From Bimastos eiseni (taxonomy: Eukaryota; Annelida; Clitellata; Crassiclitellata; Lumbricidae), in the NCBI GenBank assembly GCA_959347315.1, contig OY365809.1, positions 43,185,872 through 43,249,871 on the forward strand: DNA of 64,000 bases, given 5' to 3'. The notes beneath the pieces are model-generated. The model saw only the letters and a program-made list of their open reading frames with translations. It made no database searches and was not told the origin of the DNA. A program made the position numbers and the translations under genes. Below are positions 1-12,515 of the stretch, one piece after another; position 1 is the stretch's first letter, and each line of letters starts with the position of its first letter.

Positions 1-145
1 TAACAAACAATGCACACACAAAATATTCTGCCCACACTATCTATACAAAATTAGAGGGAACATTGTTACCCAGTCTTGTACCCCGTGGTTAATAACTGCC
101 ACAGGGTTTTTTAACAGCTATCCAAACAGTTCAACAGTACTGTAC

Positions 146-3100
146 CCTGTCGATGTTGTTATAGAAGTCCACGTGTCCAGCGCACAAGTGACGGCCAAGC
201 AGTGTGGCATGTGTTGTAAAGATGGTGGCTATATCGAGGTGGTGATACCGGGACACAAGGAGGCCGATGCTAGCAATCCACTCATGGAAATGCGCCGTCA
301 CGTAGTGCACCTTTGGCAGATTGTTCACAAACTACACACAGAAGAGGAAAAAGTTTGATCTCAGTTTCAAAAATTAAATAAATTCACAGTTTAACACTTT
401 TTCTGTGCTCAACACACTCTTCACATGCTCAACACATTTTATGTGCGCTCAACAGTCAGCACTTGTTTCCTATACTCAACACACTCTTCCAATGACTCTC
501 CCTCACTCTACCCAGCCATGGGATCCATAGTTTGTATTCATTCTATATCTGAACTACCGTTCTCTATATCGACATACTAGAACTGCAAAACAATAACACG
601 TACAATGGCAAATACAATAACTTTGATCACTAATGTTATTGCATTGTTCGTGTGGAGTTAGATATAACACAACTATCTATTCCAAAACAACTTCATAGGT
701 TCCTCTAGGTTAGCCAAAGGGACACATACTACCGAGGAAATACCCCATCAGCATGCATGCTTAGTCCAAAGTTGCAAATTATTTCATCCAGCTCACCAGC
801 TACTTCCTTACACTCCTACGGTGGCCGATTGGTTAGAGCGGTTGGCCTTTAACGTGGAAAATATTGGTTCGATCCTCGTCCGAAGAGTTACTGTGTAGGA
901 CCTTGAGCAAGTCCTTTGCACACAATTGCTTTGCAATTCTAACTGCAATTGTCGAAACTGCAAATGTTGAGTCATGTGTGCACTTCTGAGCAAAATGTAA
1001 GAAGGGCGATATCAAATTACAGTTGAATTGTATTGTACTATTGTATATTGTATTATTGTATTGTACTCATTCGTCTGATGATGTAATGACTAGAGACCTC
1101 TTTAAAAAATAAGAAAGTAAGATATCCAAAGACAACAGCTTCGATTGCTTCGCGATCACTGTATGGAACACCGATGTTGGCCGTCTCCCAGATCTCCTGC
1201 TTCCATTCGTCTGTTTTGAACATGGCAGACGGCACATCAAGCAGAACAACTTTTGGATAGCCTTCGATTAGCCACCGACCATATACTACCTAACAACAGC
1301 ATACACAACAGAACAGAACATAAGCCTTTGCGAGCCCCATAGAAGGAACATATAGTGTCTTGATAACATATATTGTATACCTAGGAATATATATTATGGA
1401 AATGGTTACTTGTTAAATAGCTGTGTACACCAGCGGTCCTCAACCTGTGGGTCGCAAGCCCCGCGGGGGTCGCCTTACCATCTGCCAGAGGTCACCTCGA
1501 ATCCTCAGGAATTTGTAAAAAAAACATGTTCAGCCTTTTATCTCATATATAATGTTTATGCAATCTTCATTTTTACACGAACTAGACCTCTACTATAGTG
1601 ACTTTAATTAATCTTTACATATTTCTCTTGTACTATGATTCATTTAATAAAATTATTACCAACAAAACTTTTTAAATTATTCAGTAAATTAAAGACTGAT
1701 CATGCTGCTATGCATGAGGTGTATGAACTATCAAATGATAAGTAATTTCTGAGCAAAATGTAAGAAGGGCGATAAAATGCGAGTAAAATGCATGGTAGTA
1801 AAACGTGGTGAAGGCAGTAGGAACCCAATACTTCTAAATAGCTGGTGTCGCCACACCTTTGGAAATATTATTAGGGAGTCGCAGGACTAAAAAGGTTGAG
1901 AACCGCTGGTGTACACTATTTACTCTTAAACATAGATGTTGCCCACATCTAAATTTTGCTTCTATTGAAAATAGAATGCTTTAAATCTTCAAAGGATTTT
2001 TCATAATTTTACTGACGTGTATCCGTTTACCTTCATAACTAAAACTTAATGCATCAGCTTTTTATGTCAACAAGATTTAACAATTTCTTCCTCCCGATTA
2101 TCGCACCATAACTATAGTGACATGAGGTTACATAGGGACTTTCCAGTCCTGTGTATAATAGGTCCGTTAAGCTAATCTCGAGGCAGCCATGGGTATGAAG
2201 TGTTAGCGGCTTCATTTTTCTAAGCCGCAGCATATGAAGGTGGATGATGACCAGTCGTCTCCCTCATCATCTCATCTTCCCACTGACACTGTGCAGTCGG
2301 TGTACTCATCATGACAGCTGGGTTGACTTGGGGGTGCAGGTGAAGCACAAATCTTCCCACCCTGGCAGATATTTGAACCCCAACCTCTACCTAGCGTGAT
2401 AACACTATACACTATGAAGCATGACCACTGTGTGTAAAATCAGATACAAACATAAGCTGTGAATATCAGTCACTACTTGCAGATAAGTACTTTTATTGCA
2501 GGTCTGTGCCTAGGTTATAAAATCAACCACACCTACCTCTCTGATTTTGACTTTAATGGGCCTCCTCTGATTAGGTTTACTAACCTTCTCAAGACACTGA
2601 GGAAGTCTTGAGACCAAGAGTATAAATAAGATATCCCTTGGCTGCATATAAGTTATGCTTCTAAGACATTTTAATATTTATTTGTTTTGATTATTGTGCC
2701 ACAGTATTCCTATCAACACGAAATAACTGAACTTTCCCACTACACTGTTTGCAACAATTACTCAAATATGCAGAAAAATTGATTGCATCCACATAATGTA
2801 TACAAGGATGTTATTTCTGAACGGCAATTTAGTCATATCAATTGGGCATCAAATTTACAGTATTTGCTGATCTTACCCAACTCACATTAAACCACAATAC
2901 CATGTGCCATATAGCAACTCACAGATAAAAGTAAGAATGGGAACAACTTGTCCATCTAATTCTTCATACATATAAAAATATATTTTAAAAAAATCAGCAT
3001 TTGCTGATCACCCGAAATCCAGAATCCCTGAGATGTTGGATGGTCTTCATCAGAGCCTCGTTTTTCAGTGGCTCAAGGACTTCCACTTCCATCCATACTC

Positions 3101-3645
3101 GGGCCTCTCTGTACGGACCAATCAAACAGTATCGATCTCCCAGCTCCCCTACAGATATAGCTGCTTTTGACTTGATCACAGTATATATGCCACCAACTGC
3201 AACAATGAGAAAAATTTCATAGACCACAGGCAGACAACTAGGCCTAGTTTGTTATTTTCGAATAGTAATCTAAGTTATCTGGCATGGCTTAGAGCGTCAC
3301 AGTAAATGTGAACAGTATAGCCAAATAGTAAATGCAAGCATGCATGTGGGCATCGGCAGACTATAATAAATGTAACCAAAACATGTACAAACGAACATAG
3401 TGCAAATTAACTCCAACATGATAGCAACTTTTTTAAACTTCAAAACTGTACAATTTTTACTACAAACAACAAATCTGATTAAATTTAATTAACTAGTTAC
3501 TTTGGTTCGCTACTTCCCAGGCCACTTCGAAAAACCATTGGTCTTTCGCTTCAGCTGTTTTCCCTCCGTCTAAACTATCAATAAATTCTGAATCCAATTT
3601 CTTCAAACTTTGAGCAAACGAACCACGTCTACTGCGAAACGCCAT
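146..3645 (-). CDS. GYS: Glycogen [starch] synthase, 5' part (exons 1-4; gene continues before base 1)
   Basis: Glycogen synthase extends alpha-1,4-glucan from UDP-glucose in the cytosol. Four minus-strand coding exons are readable: 3501-3645, 3012-3196, 1098-1289 and 146-331. The ATG at 3645 sits in good context. Phases join exactly (145+185 nt give 110 codons, then 64 and 62). Diagnostic blocks are VANQIGGIYTV across the exon 1/2 junction, [31 protein letters not shown], and AHFHEW...[18 protein letters not shown]...VDFYNNID, as in animal GYS (about 700 aa). Roughly 236 N-terminal residues are present; the C-terminal catalytic part and regulatory tail are outside. The N-terminus carries RRGS at residues 6-9, a PKA-type site resembling the phosphoregulated N-terminus of vertebrate GYS. 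GT donors and AG acceptors are canonical. Introns hold a SINE and a hAT MITE. The family call is very secure; GYS1 versus GYS2 does not apply to an invertebrate. Confidence 0.95.
820..1020 (+). repeat. tRNA-derived SINE, family A
   Basis: The head has a Pol III A box (GTGGCCGATTGGTTAGAGCGG) and a B box (GGTTCGATCC), followed by a body ending near GAGCAAAATGTAAGAAGGGCGATATCAAA. Related copies lie at 8476-8690 and 12333-12515. It sits in a glycogen synthase intron, next to exon 3. Confidence 0.8.
1431..1908. mobile_element. hAT-type MITE with perfect 8-bp target duplication
   Basis: The ends are inverted repeats: left CAGCGGTCCTCAACCT, right AGGTTGAGAACCGCTG. The 8-bp direct repeat GTGTACAC flanks it at 1423-1430 and 1909-1916. 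An 8-bp TSD and this terminus are typical of hAT elements. It has no transposase. Its interior (about 1745-1775) contains a piece of the family A SINE tail. It lies in a glycogen synthase intron. Confidence 0.9.
2180..2405 (-). repeat. SINE, family B, reverse orientation
   Basis: Read on the minus strand, a degenerate B box (GTTCAAATATC, from about 2375) leads to a body with CAGTGTCAGTGGGAAGATGAG and a tail of the type ATATGCTG.GGCTTAGAAAAATGAAG. The body matches copies at 15914-16124 and 24693-24925. It lies in the intron between glycogen synthase exons 2 and 3. Confidence 0.65.
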
Positions 3646-4084
3646 TTTTAGCGGCTGCTTCCGCCATACATAGCCTCGAAGTTAAAGAAAACGGTTAGTA
3701 AATAATTTTCCTTAAAAAATCAACAAATATAGTATACGTTGCCCTAATTTTAATTAATTATTTCAGCTCTCCACACGAAAACTAGAGTAGTTTGAATCTG
3801 TAAATGGCAGGATGCGCTTATAAATTAAAATAGAGTGTTTATGCACTGCCAGGATTTCAGCGTCGACATTAATATTAACAGCAAGGAGGGTAGAGTTTAA
3901 AAAAAAAAAATAATAAACCTGCAGAAGTCGTTTTCGCAACCTATTAGCCTCTGTTGGCCTACTAGCCATCGATCGTCGACGTGGTACTAGCAACGGGTAC
4001 TATAGCCTAAAATCATATAGAACTTGAAATCGACAGCAACGCAAGGCTTCATTACGTCATACATTGTACATCTAATTTTACATA

Positions 4085-4195
4085 CCCGCCTCCGAACAAA
4101 TGAAGGACTAGTCAACTTTCAAGAGAGCGGGATTCAAATTCGCTCCTCTGCTCCGCACGCCAGCATGTTACCCATTACACTACGACCCCCAATAT
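4085..4195 (-). repeat. tRNA-like SINE head, family C
   Basis: On the minus strand TAGTGTAATGGGTAACATGC resembles an A box and GCGAATTTGAATCCCGC a B box, spaced as in a tRNA. No long body is evident. It could be an old tRNA pseudogene rather than a SINE. Confidence 0.5.
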
Positions 4196-4565
4196 ATTTT
4201 AAGGGTAGGTCTATCAGCATCAGCAACATGATTACAAGTAGGCCTACACTGAAAAGTTATTACAGGATTCGAATTTAACTGTCGGCAACTTTAATACTTT
4301 ATGCGAGTGGTCTATGAATCACACAATAGGGCCTAATACGTACATTCAGCGACAGATCTATGTATAGTGAATCTGAATGATTCACATGTAGGCACCGGAG
4401 GCACGCGCAGAGGGTCAATTGATTCTTGTTTATGGAAATAGTAGATAACCTTGACCTTGACCGAGTGGAATGGCTTGGATGATGGATAGTACCAAAGATC
4501 TTAAGAGTCTTAGACCATGACTCCTTGATACTTAAGTTGACAGTAGTCTATTAGTTGACCTATTT

Positions 4566-5130
4566 AGAGATTGCAATTCCGGAATTTCCTAATTCCGAGA
4601 TGCCGGTCTTTTATAAATACCGAAATTCCGGAATTTTTCAAGCACGAAATCCAGAATTTCGGAAGTAAAACTACTGGGCTTTAATGGCAGTTATTATCAT
4701 TATTATTATCATAATTCAGGGTACAAAAAAATGCAGAACTTTATTTGTTTTACATAGAGGCCTAATTATGATATAATTTTATATGAATATGATGTAGCTT
4801 ATATAGAGGCCCTATATTTCATGTGAAGTATGATTTTGAATAATAATTATTGTGCTATTAGGCTTATGAAAAAGACGCTCGTGTTTTTCTGTATTTCTAC
4901 TGTAGGCTATTTCGGGAACGCTGAATAAAGCCCTCAGAATGACTCAAATGTCTGTAAAGAGTTAACTCTCTACAAAGATACAAAAGCCACGACAGAAAGG
5001 CCACCAATGAAGGGTCTGTTGGCATTATTTTTTGATTGAACACCTATAGCAAGTAGACTGTTGAAGCTGATCATGCGTTTTCTGCTGTTGGCGTTAGGCC
5101 TATCAGGTTGCAGACTAGGTGATGAAACCT
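4566..5130 (+). mobile_element. Truncated hAT element with dimerisation-domain remnant
   Basis: It begins with TAGAGATTGCAATTCCGG, the same terminus as the longer element at 34102-35012, and matches the right half of that element in inverse orientation. Near its end (about 5064-5125, plus strand) the sequence reads TVEADHAFSAVGV, recognisable as the hATC (C-terminal dimerisation) signature of hAT transposases. The reading frame is broken elsewhere and no second terminus was found. Confidence 0.7.
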
Positions 5131-5495
5131 CTCTAGGCCTATTGTCTCAGAATTGTTAGGAGGATCGAAGCGATAAAATTGGGCCATTAACCATCTGCCA
5201 GGTTAATTTGCAGTGGCTATAACAATCTTCGTTCTGTTTAATATTGTTTGACCCTCGCTCTTGGACTTTGACGTCTGTGAGCCGACCTAGGATATGATAG
5301 ATCATAATGGAACAGTTAAAAATGACACACCCACATAGTAATGGAGCACAACTATGAATAGTTATAGGGGGTGGAGCCCAATGCATGCGTGGCTGACAAC
5401 AGTCCATCGTAATCACTGAACGATCAGGCGATATTCAAACCGCGACGGCTCAAGGGAAGGATCGTGTGGCGTTTTGTCAAAGTTTTCCTTTGTCG

Positions 5496-5539
5496 TATAA
5501 ATAAAGACGTGACTTTAATCACTATTTGTGTCCACTCAG
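5496..5539 (+). promoter_or_regulatory. Candidate TATA box and non-coding first exon of ELOVL6
   Basis: TATAAATAAA at 5496-5505 is followed about 30 bp downstream by a plausible start region and then CCACTCAG|GTAAAA (donor at 5540). The ELOVL6 coding exon begins just after an acceptor (TTTTTCTTGACAG, ending 6552). Together they suggest a short 5' UTR exon spliced across about 1 kb. This is inference from signals only. Confidence 0.35.
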
Positions 5540-6555
5540 GTAAAAGGACAAGTTTGCTCCTCAATACTTCCGCCTTTCCTTTCGTGTGCTGCTGTATTTT
5601 GTGTATTTAGGTTGAATGTTGTGAGCCGGAAGCCGCGTGAATCCACTACATTTTCTGCGCGGATAATGTTCGGTGTATTCAGGTAGCTGCAAAAGTTTGA
5701 ATAGGTAGAGGCGGCTGAGATTAATAACTCAATTCCGTAATTCAAAATTATGAGATATAAAACGAGGCAGTGTTGATTTCATAGATCTAATAGCTGCCGA
5801 AATTATACGAATGCGCTTCTCATGCTTCGCGAGTCCCGAAATCCAATCCTTGATATACAATATGCATTTGATGTTGGATTCCCGGAATTTATTGCCTTAG
5901 CAAAATCAGGATTATCTGCGTTTATCTAGCCATCCGAAATAACTTTGTAATAATTTATAATCTTCCGGGGAGTGGGCGACTAATCCATGGAGACGGGTAA
6001 AATGCTGATTTGCTGATATGCTGATCGGGGTAGGTTAAATGCGGATCGGAACTTGCTGATTGGTCAGCATTTTACCAAAATTATTACATACTAATCTCCA
6101 GATTTCAATCGTTTATGAGAATTTGGGTCACTTTATAATATATACTGGCAGAGAATCTGGTTTTGACGATTAGGTAGAGCCAATTAGAGACTGCTGGGGT
6201 TGTAATTTTGGGGACGGTGATCGTTGACTCTCCCAGGTGTAACATTAAAGATGGGCTTAGCGAAATTTACCCATTTTTAACTGTTCCATTTCTCTATTAA
6301 TTACATGAAAACCATTTTACACAGATTGAGTGTGTGCGTACAGTTTTTGATTTTGGTCTCAGTTTTAGCTTAAGGCATGCTCTGCAAAAAATGTATCACT
6401 GTTATAACAAGTGTTGCCACTTGCCTGTAACACAGATAAAGGGGAGAGTTACACTCTTCTTTGTTATCATGCACCCATTATTTAAAAAAACTACTACTAC
6501 TGCATTGTGCATATTTATCTTGAAATTACCTTTGACAGGTTTTTCTTGACAGAAA

Positions 6556-7383
6556 ATGTTGTACATCGAGAAGATCTTTGACGTAGAAAGCGTCCAGAAA
6601 TGGAGCGACAGTATCAAGCATGTGGCACCTGTGTCGGCTCTCATCTACGTCATTCTTACTCTCGGAGTGAAGAGCTACTTGCAGAATCGACCCGGTTTCC
6701 AACTTCGAGGTCCCTTATTTTGCTGGAACTTAGTCCTTGCCGTTTTCAGCATAGTCGGGACAATCCGCACGATTCCTGACCTCGTCAGTGCACTTTCTAA
6801 CGAGGGTTGGACGTACTCGATCTGCAACTCGTCCTTTTACACCAATAAGGAGACGGCGATCTGGGCGTATGCCTTTGTGTTTTCCAAACTGATCGAACTC
6901 GGGGACACTGCCTTCATCGTGCTGCGCAAGCAACAGCTGACGTTTCTGCATGCCTACCACCACGTCACTGTGCTCATCTATTGCTTCTATTCGTACCCGC
7001 AACACGTTTCGTGCGGGCGTTGGTACACAGTGCTGAATTTCTCTATTCACTCCATGATGTACTCTTATTTCGCCTTCAAAGCGCTGAGGTTTCGCGTTCC
7101 GAGGGTGATCAGCATCTTCATCACTTCGCTTCAGATTGTCCAGATGGCGATTGGTTTTTCGGTGTCGTTGAACGTCATGGTGTTACAGTACCGCGGTCAG
7201 AAGTGCCAGCAGTCTCTGGAGAATGCTGCCGCTGCTGTACTGATGTACTTCAGCTATTTCGTGCTGTTCGTACACTTCTTCTACAGGTCCTATGCCACAC
7301 CCACGTCGTCCAAGAGGGTCCAGAGTAACGGGGAACTGGAGACGAAGAGCAAGGAAAACAGACGAGCGAAGAAGATTGATTAA
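6556..7383 (+). CDS. ELOVL6: Elongation of very-long-chain fatty acids protein, ELOVL6-like
   Basis: ER membrane condensing enzyme that adds two carbons from malonyl-CoA to saturated or monounsaturated C12-C16 acyl-CoA, the first step of the elongation cycle. The 275-aa ORF is uninterrupted; human ELOVL6 is 265 aa. Visible motifs: KLIELGDT (111-118), FIVLRKQQLTFLHAYHH with the HxxHH box (132-136), NFSIHSMMYSYFAF (161-174) and QIVQMAIG (193-200), the pattern of the ELOVL3/6 branch. About seven hydrophobic segments are present. The C-terminus ends AKKID, so lysines at -3 and -4 form a KKXX ER-retrieval signal. An acceptor-like CTTGACAG ends 3 bp before the ATG, so a 5' UTR intron is likely while the CDS itself is intronless. 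No frameshift is seen. Confidence 0.96.
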   Translation: MLYIEKIFDVESVQKWSDSIKHVAPVSALIYVILTLGVKSYLQNRPGFQLRGPLFCWNLVLAVFSIVGTIRTIPDLVSALSNEGWTYSICNSSFYTNKETAIWAYAFVFSKLIELGDTAFIVLRKQQLTFLHAYHHVTVLIYCFYSYPQHVSCGRWYTVLNFSIHSMMYSYFAFKALRFRVPRVISIFITSLQIVQMAIGFSVSLNVMVLQYRGQKCQQSLENAAAAVLMYFSYFVLFVHFFYRSYATPTSSKRVQSNGELETKSKENRRAKKID

Positions 7384-8475
7384 CAAGTTGGAGATCTATT
7401 GCTTTAGGGTCTGAATTCTGATGAAGGTTGTTTTGGGGGACTTTGATACCAAATATCATTCAGCTGTTGAACTTGAGCTCGATTAGTTGCGAGCTTTTTG
7501 GTTGTTTTAGCATCTGAGCAACTATGTTGCTGATTTATTCAGATACTTTTTGCATATTTGTGTCTTCTCTTTTTGCTAGGCACTGTGTTTCTATATGCGG
7601 AATGTCAAGTTTGTTGGCCATCCTATTTAAGTTTTTCAATTCTTTGTTTCTCAAGTTTTCCATTCTTTGTTTCTATTTGAAATTTTGAGAAGTACAATTG
7701 TAAAGTTAAGAAATTAGTCATTTCGGATTTGATGTTTGACTGAAATTTAGGATTTGTGCATTGCAATAGTTGTCATAAAATGAGTAATGAAATTAACAAG
7801 TGCATAAATTTATCAGGTTCTAAAAGGACAGACAAAGTCAGTTTTTTACTTTGACTTTCTGGTTGATTGTTGCACATTTTGCTTTTGTGATCTGTGTTGT
7901 AGAAATCTCTTAACCTGTCCAGGGTTGGCTCAGCTTCTGAATCTGCAAAGACGCAGCGGCTTGTTGGTTTAACAAATGTTTTGTTAATGAAATTGCAATC
8001 TGAAGTTTCACTTTTCAACTCTGTTTCTGGATTATTTCCCCTACGTGTATGTTACTTTATGTGAAGTCTACATTTTGCCTTTGAGTAATGTGGCCATTAC
8101 TGATGATTGTAGTAGTATTCATGTTGTTTTGTGTTTAAGCTAAATGTTCCACCACTCTCTCAAGAATGTCTATAAAAAAACGTTAATAACTTCAGAAACA
8201 ATGTTTATTGAGAAAGCTCTTCACTTTCTGTTGAGTTATTCTCATTTTCTGTTGATAATAATTATTACTGCATATCTGAAACTCCTTAGAATGAGCTTTG
8301 CAAAGGTGACAATATTGTCTATCCACTTTATATCCTAGTAGGAATCAATGGAAATTGTCTAGGTTATCCATGCAATATCCGATTACCATGTTTTTGGCAC
8401 TTTTCACCTCTGAAAACATAATCTGCACAAATAATTATTTAAAATTCTTCAATAAACTGACATATTGGTGTGGCA

Positions 8476-8690
8476 CAGTGGCCGATCGGTTAGAGCGGTC
8501 AGCCCGTAACGTTCAGTGTGTGCTGAGCGCACGGGTTCGAGCCTCGTCCGGGGAGTCACTGTGTAGAAACATTGAGCAAGTCCTTTGCGCACCATTGCTC
8601 TGCAGTACAACTGCAATTGCACCGTCGAGGCGTGTGTATGCACTTCTGAGCAAAAAGATGTTGGAAGAAGGGCAGTATCAAATTTCGGAA
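8476..8690 (+). repeat. tRNA-derived SINE, family A
   Basis: A box AGTGGCCGATCGGTTAGAGC, B box GGGTTCGAGCC, then the family body (GAGCAAGTCCTTTGCGCAC, TTGCTCTGCAGTACAACTG) and tail AAGAAGGGCAGTATCAAA. This is the best preserved of the three clear family A copies. Confidence 0.85.
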
Positions 8691-10663
8691 AATGAATGAT
8701 TGAATGAAATGTTCAGCCCTTAAAACAAATTTGCGTCCATTGAATTCCATGTCATTTTCGGCAACCATTTAGTATAGGGGTGCAAAATTTTATGGCATGG
8801 TTAATTGGGTTACCATATGATATACACGGTGTGCTACGGATTCCACTTAAGGAAACAGAATAGTTTTCAAACAGTGAACTGAAATAGATAAACCACCACT
8901 AAAATCTCCAACTGACGTTGTGGGGGTTATTCAACGAAGAGGGACCCACAGTTGCAATGGCACGGCATTGAACATTGGCTGTCTTGGCCCTAGGGATTAG
9001 CAGATTAAGAGACTTCATTATCATTCTTAACATGGAGCTATTCTTTACTACTATTGCAAAATATGAATACTTTGAACAGCTGTACTTGTACTTGCTCATC
9101 TGGGTCTGTTTCTGATAGCTTTTCATGTGATAGCTTTTCATGTTAAAACTGAGTTTATCTTGAAAAGCACTGAGTGACTTGATTGTGTCTGGCTCTGGTC
9201 GTTCAGCTCAGAGGTTGTCTTGCTAATTTTGTGTATGTTGCCAATTTTAATAATGTTTTTAATTAGATGTGGAGTATTACAGGTAATCAATAATTAATTC
9301 TGCAGCCAACAATCAACAACTGTGAACATCAGTTAAACAGCAGCTGCTACCAACGATTTTGTTTAGTAACCGTGGTGTAAAATTAAGCATTGTTACTACA
9401 ACTACAGGAGTGGCTTATTTGCTTAACAACTTGAGAACAATTAACTAATTAGATTTCGTAACAATGTGTGGTAATTGTGGTGCATCCTGAACAACTGGTT
9501 CTGCTGATGTGCAGGGTGGGGTGATGGGCTTAATTACTCGGCACAACAAACATTTGGTGCCAATTGATATTTTTTATAACAGGGCAAACCTTTAGGCTTT
9601 ATTTTTAGGCTAGGGGATTCATGTGATCTGTAGTGGGAAGTGGTGGGAGAAAATATATGGGCAGAAACTGGTGATGGTATTCTATCGTTTAAGGGTCCTA
9701 AACATTCCACCATTATAATTTATCTTTTCATTTTCCTAAATAAAAAATAAAGACTTTTACGAAATGGGTATACCGATGGTTTTATAAAAAATTATACATT
9801 CTAAATTACAACATGGTAACAGAAATTGTTATCTAGAATGTGTTGGGCAAATTTGGCTTCTGTTGACAATGGTGTACAACTCCAGAATGGAACTAAACAG
9901 AGTCTCTGAATAACACTTATGGCTTCTTGATTTTTTATGAAAAGCTTTTTTTTTTCTATGCTTGTTTATTTAGCATTGAATGATGTTGAAATTATGTGTA
10001 AATTAATTTTCCCACTGAAGCTATTTCATACTACATTTGGGCAAATACGTTGGGACATTAAAATGCTGGATTACCCAGGCTGTGATCATGTGTGATGCTG
10101 ACTGAATTCTCGCATTGCCCTCGGTGTGTGTGTGGTTTAAATGTGTCGTGAGTTAGTTATGGTTGTGCTCAATTGTTATGCAGGTACAGCTGCTGGATGA
10201 AACGTCTCTCTTGCCAACTTCCCGTTTCATGGTAAGATCAGAGATCCCAGGTATTTTTTATCAGTGTAGTCACCTCAGTGGTGGGTGTTTTGGCTGAACA
10301 AACAAGAAAGAGAATCAAGAGAAAAGCAATTAGTGTCACATGGGAAGATCAAAATAAATCAATAAGTTGGGACACTAAAATGATAGATTACATAGGTCTT
10401 ACCAGTTGTAGGAGAGATGTTTTATGAACCACTTCAGGCTGCAAGCTAATTCTAGGTTGGCTTACACTGTATGTATAAACATGGACTCTTTATTACCAGG
10501 GACCTCCCCATTGGTGAATTCTATAGTTTACTATTTTTTTCATGGTTAATTGTTTCCTAATTGAGAACAGTTAATTTAGTTGTCAATGAATTGAACATCC
10601 ATAGGCAGATACCGAGTAAAACATTCAGTTTGTTTATTTCTTTTAAATTGTGCTATACAGATG

Positions 10664-10986
10664 CAGGGCCGTACCGAGCTGTAGTTACGCCTGGTGCTTA
10701 GCAGCAATCTGGCACCCCCACATTTTGTATTTTGAATATAATATAAAATTTATTAATACACAAGAAATGATTGAACTGGTATAACTCCCACCAAAACACT
10801 TTCTTAGTTGCACTTTTTAACTGTAACTGTAATTTTAGTTTTTATTCATGAATGAAAATACTGCAATTTTTCAAGAAAGAATCAATTTGTGGAATAATAA
10901 AACTTATTCCATCCTGAAATTTGCACCTCTTCCGCATTTGCTCCCTGTGCCACGGCCCCGCTGGCCCCGTCCTCGGTACGGCCCTG
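10664..10986. mobile_element. hAT-type MITE, 323 bp
   Basis: The termini are a perfect 15-bp inverted repeat (CAGGGCCGTACCGAG / CTCGGTACGGCCCTG). The flanks are TACAGATG (10656-10663) and TACAGATA (10987-10994), an 8-bp target duplication with one mismatch. The interior is non-coding. A truncated second copy lies at 16125-16215. Confidence 0.88.
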
Positions 10987-11899
10987 TACAGATATCTGTA
11001 GTACAATTATATTCGACCTTATAAGTCCCTCACACAGGTGCTGTGCCTAATTCAACCGAACTGATGTTAAACTCTTATATCAAAAGTTAATTTATGCACA
11101 AACAGAGCTCAGTAAATTAGGTGATGTGGTCCCAGTAAACATGCTTTCATTGTTTCATTGCTATGTATTGTTCATTCTTAACTATTTGCAAGTCGTTTTG
11201 TTAATTGACGCATAATTATATTTGGCTGTGCATGTATGTATTTTAAACCTATTCCAGTTAGTTCTATTTGAAATTGTGTGGGTGTTGTCCGCAATGTTAT
11301 GTATATGCAAGTGTCAGGTATGTCTAACGACTACTTACTAACCTACTTATTTCTGGTCTGTTACCTTGCAGTATACATGTATGAGGAAAGTTTGATTGTT
11401 GCATGGTACTTTTTATTCGGTCTATAATGGTACGGTGGTCAAAAAGATACAGGCTGTGGCAGGGACGTAAGATTAATTATTTCTCCCACTAGAAAAATTG
11501 TGTTGGGATATGCTGTGCAGTTATCTTTACGAATGTTAAGAAGTTTGGTCTTTCTAATTACACATCATTACGATTAGCACTGACACTGTCTCTAAACGAG
11601 ACTAGCTTTAACTGCCTGGAATTTGCCTACTTCAGTTGTATGATCTGCTTTTCTTCTGACATAAGAAGCAGGATCTAGAGGTTTCAAATATCATCTGAAC
11701 GTCCAGTATTTCACATGAAACGTGTTATCTGACGTTAACGTGTGATGACCTGCGATTGCCTAGCGGATGTGGGATAATGATGGACCATAAAATGTGCATG
11801 CAGAGGCATTTGAATCAAAGGGACGAGTTATTGAGAAGGGCACTCTCCAACATGATCTGCATATTTCCCATCTGCAACCCCTCTGTTTGATCTGCCATT

Positions 11900-12210
11900 T
11901 TCATAATATATACATATATATGTATGTATATTATATATACTAAATATATAGTTCCCCTTCAAGATATCTACTCAAGAGGCACTCCAACCATGTACATATG
12001 GTATATCCACTCATCTGGCACTGGACACCAGTGCAAAGTTCTTTATAAGGCCCAACACAAATATTCAGACATAGGCCACACTCACATATATATATATATA
12101 AATTCTATATATATATATTGACCTATATATGTATATATTATATATATATATATATTTCAGTACATATATATATATGATATGTATATATATATATATAATT
12201 AAGCCTTTTT
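11900..12210. repeat. AT-dinucleotide-rich low-complexity stretch
   Basis: Repeated TATATA/TATATG blocks surround a short fragment of the dispersed hairpin repeat (ATATAGTTCCCCTTCAAGAT). No coding signal was found. Confidence 0.8.
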
Positions 12211-12332
12211 GATTGATGGTTGTATCTGCTTTTCTTCTGTTATAATATATGCATGAGGCTTAGGGTTTATCATCTGAACATTCAGTATTTTCTCATTTAG
12301 CATGTGATGTATGATTGTCAAGCAGATGTGGG

Positions 12333-12515
12333 ACGGTGGCTGATTGGTTGGAGCGGTTGACCCGTAATGCGGAGAGTACGGGTTCAATCCTCGTCCGAGG
12401 TGGTCACAGTGTCTACAGGGACCTTGCACAAGTCCTACGCGCACAGTTGCTCTGCAATATAACTGCATCTGTGAACTCATGAACTTTTAAGAAGGGCAAT
12501 ATCAAAATACATTTT
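12333..12515 (+). repeat. tRNA-derived SINE, family A (diverged)
   Basis: A-box-like GGTGGCTGATTGGTTGGAGC, B-box-like GGGTTCAATCC, body GACCTTGCACAAGTCCTACG, tail AAGAAGGGCAATATCAAAA. Confidence 0.8.

Larger units (their letters stand above)
3646..6552. other. Intergenic region between GYS and ELOVL6 (divergent)
   Basis: No convincing protein-coding exon was found here. It holds 5' flanking sequence of glycogen synthase, a tRNA-like SINE (4085-4195), a truncated hAT copy (4566-5130), and a candidate promoter with a non-coding first exon for ELOVL6 (5496-5539). Words of the type TAGGCCTA are common between 3.2 and 5.2 kb. Confidence 0.6.

Noticed and set aside
8478..8555. Functional tRNA gene
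   Set aside because: A and B boxes are present but the stems do not pair well and the unit recurs with a common non-tRNA body, so it is a SINE.
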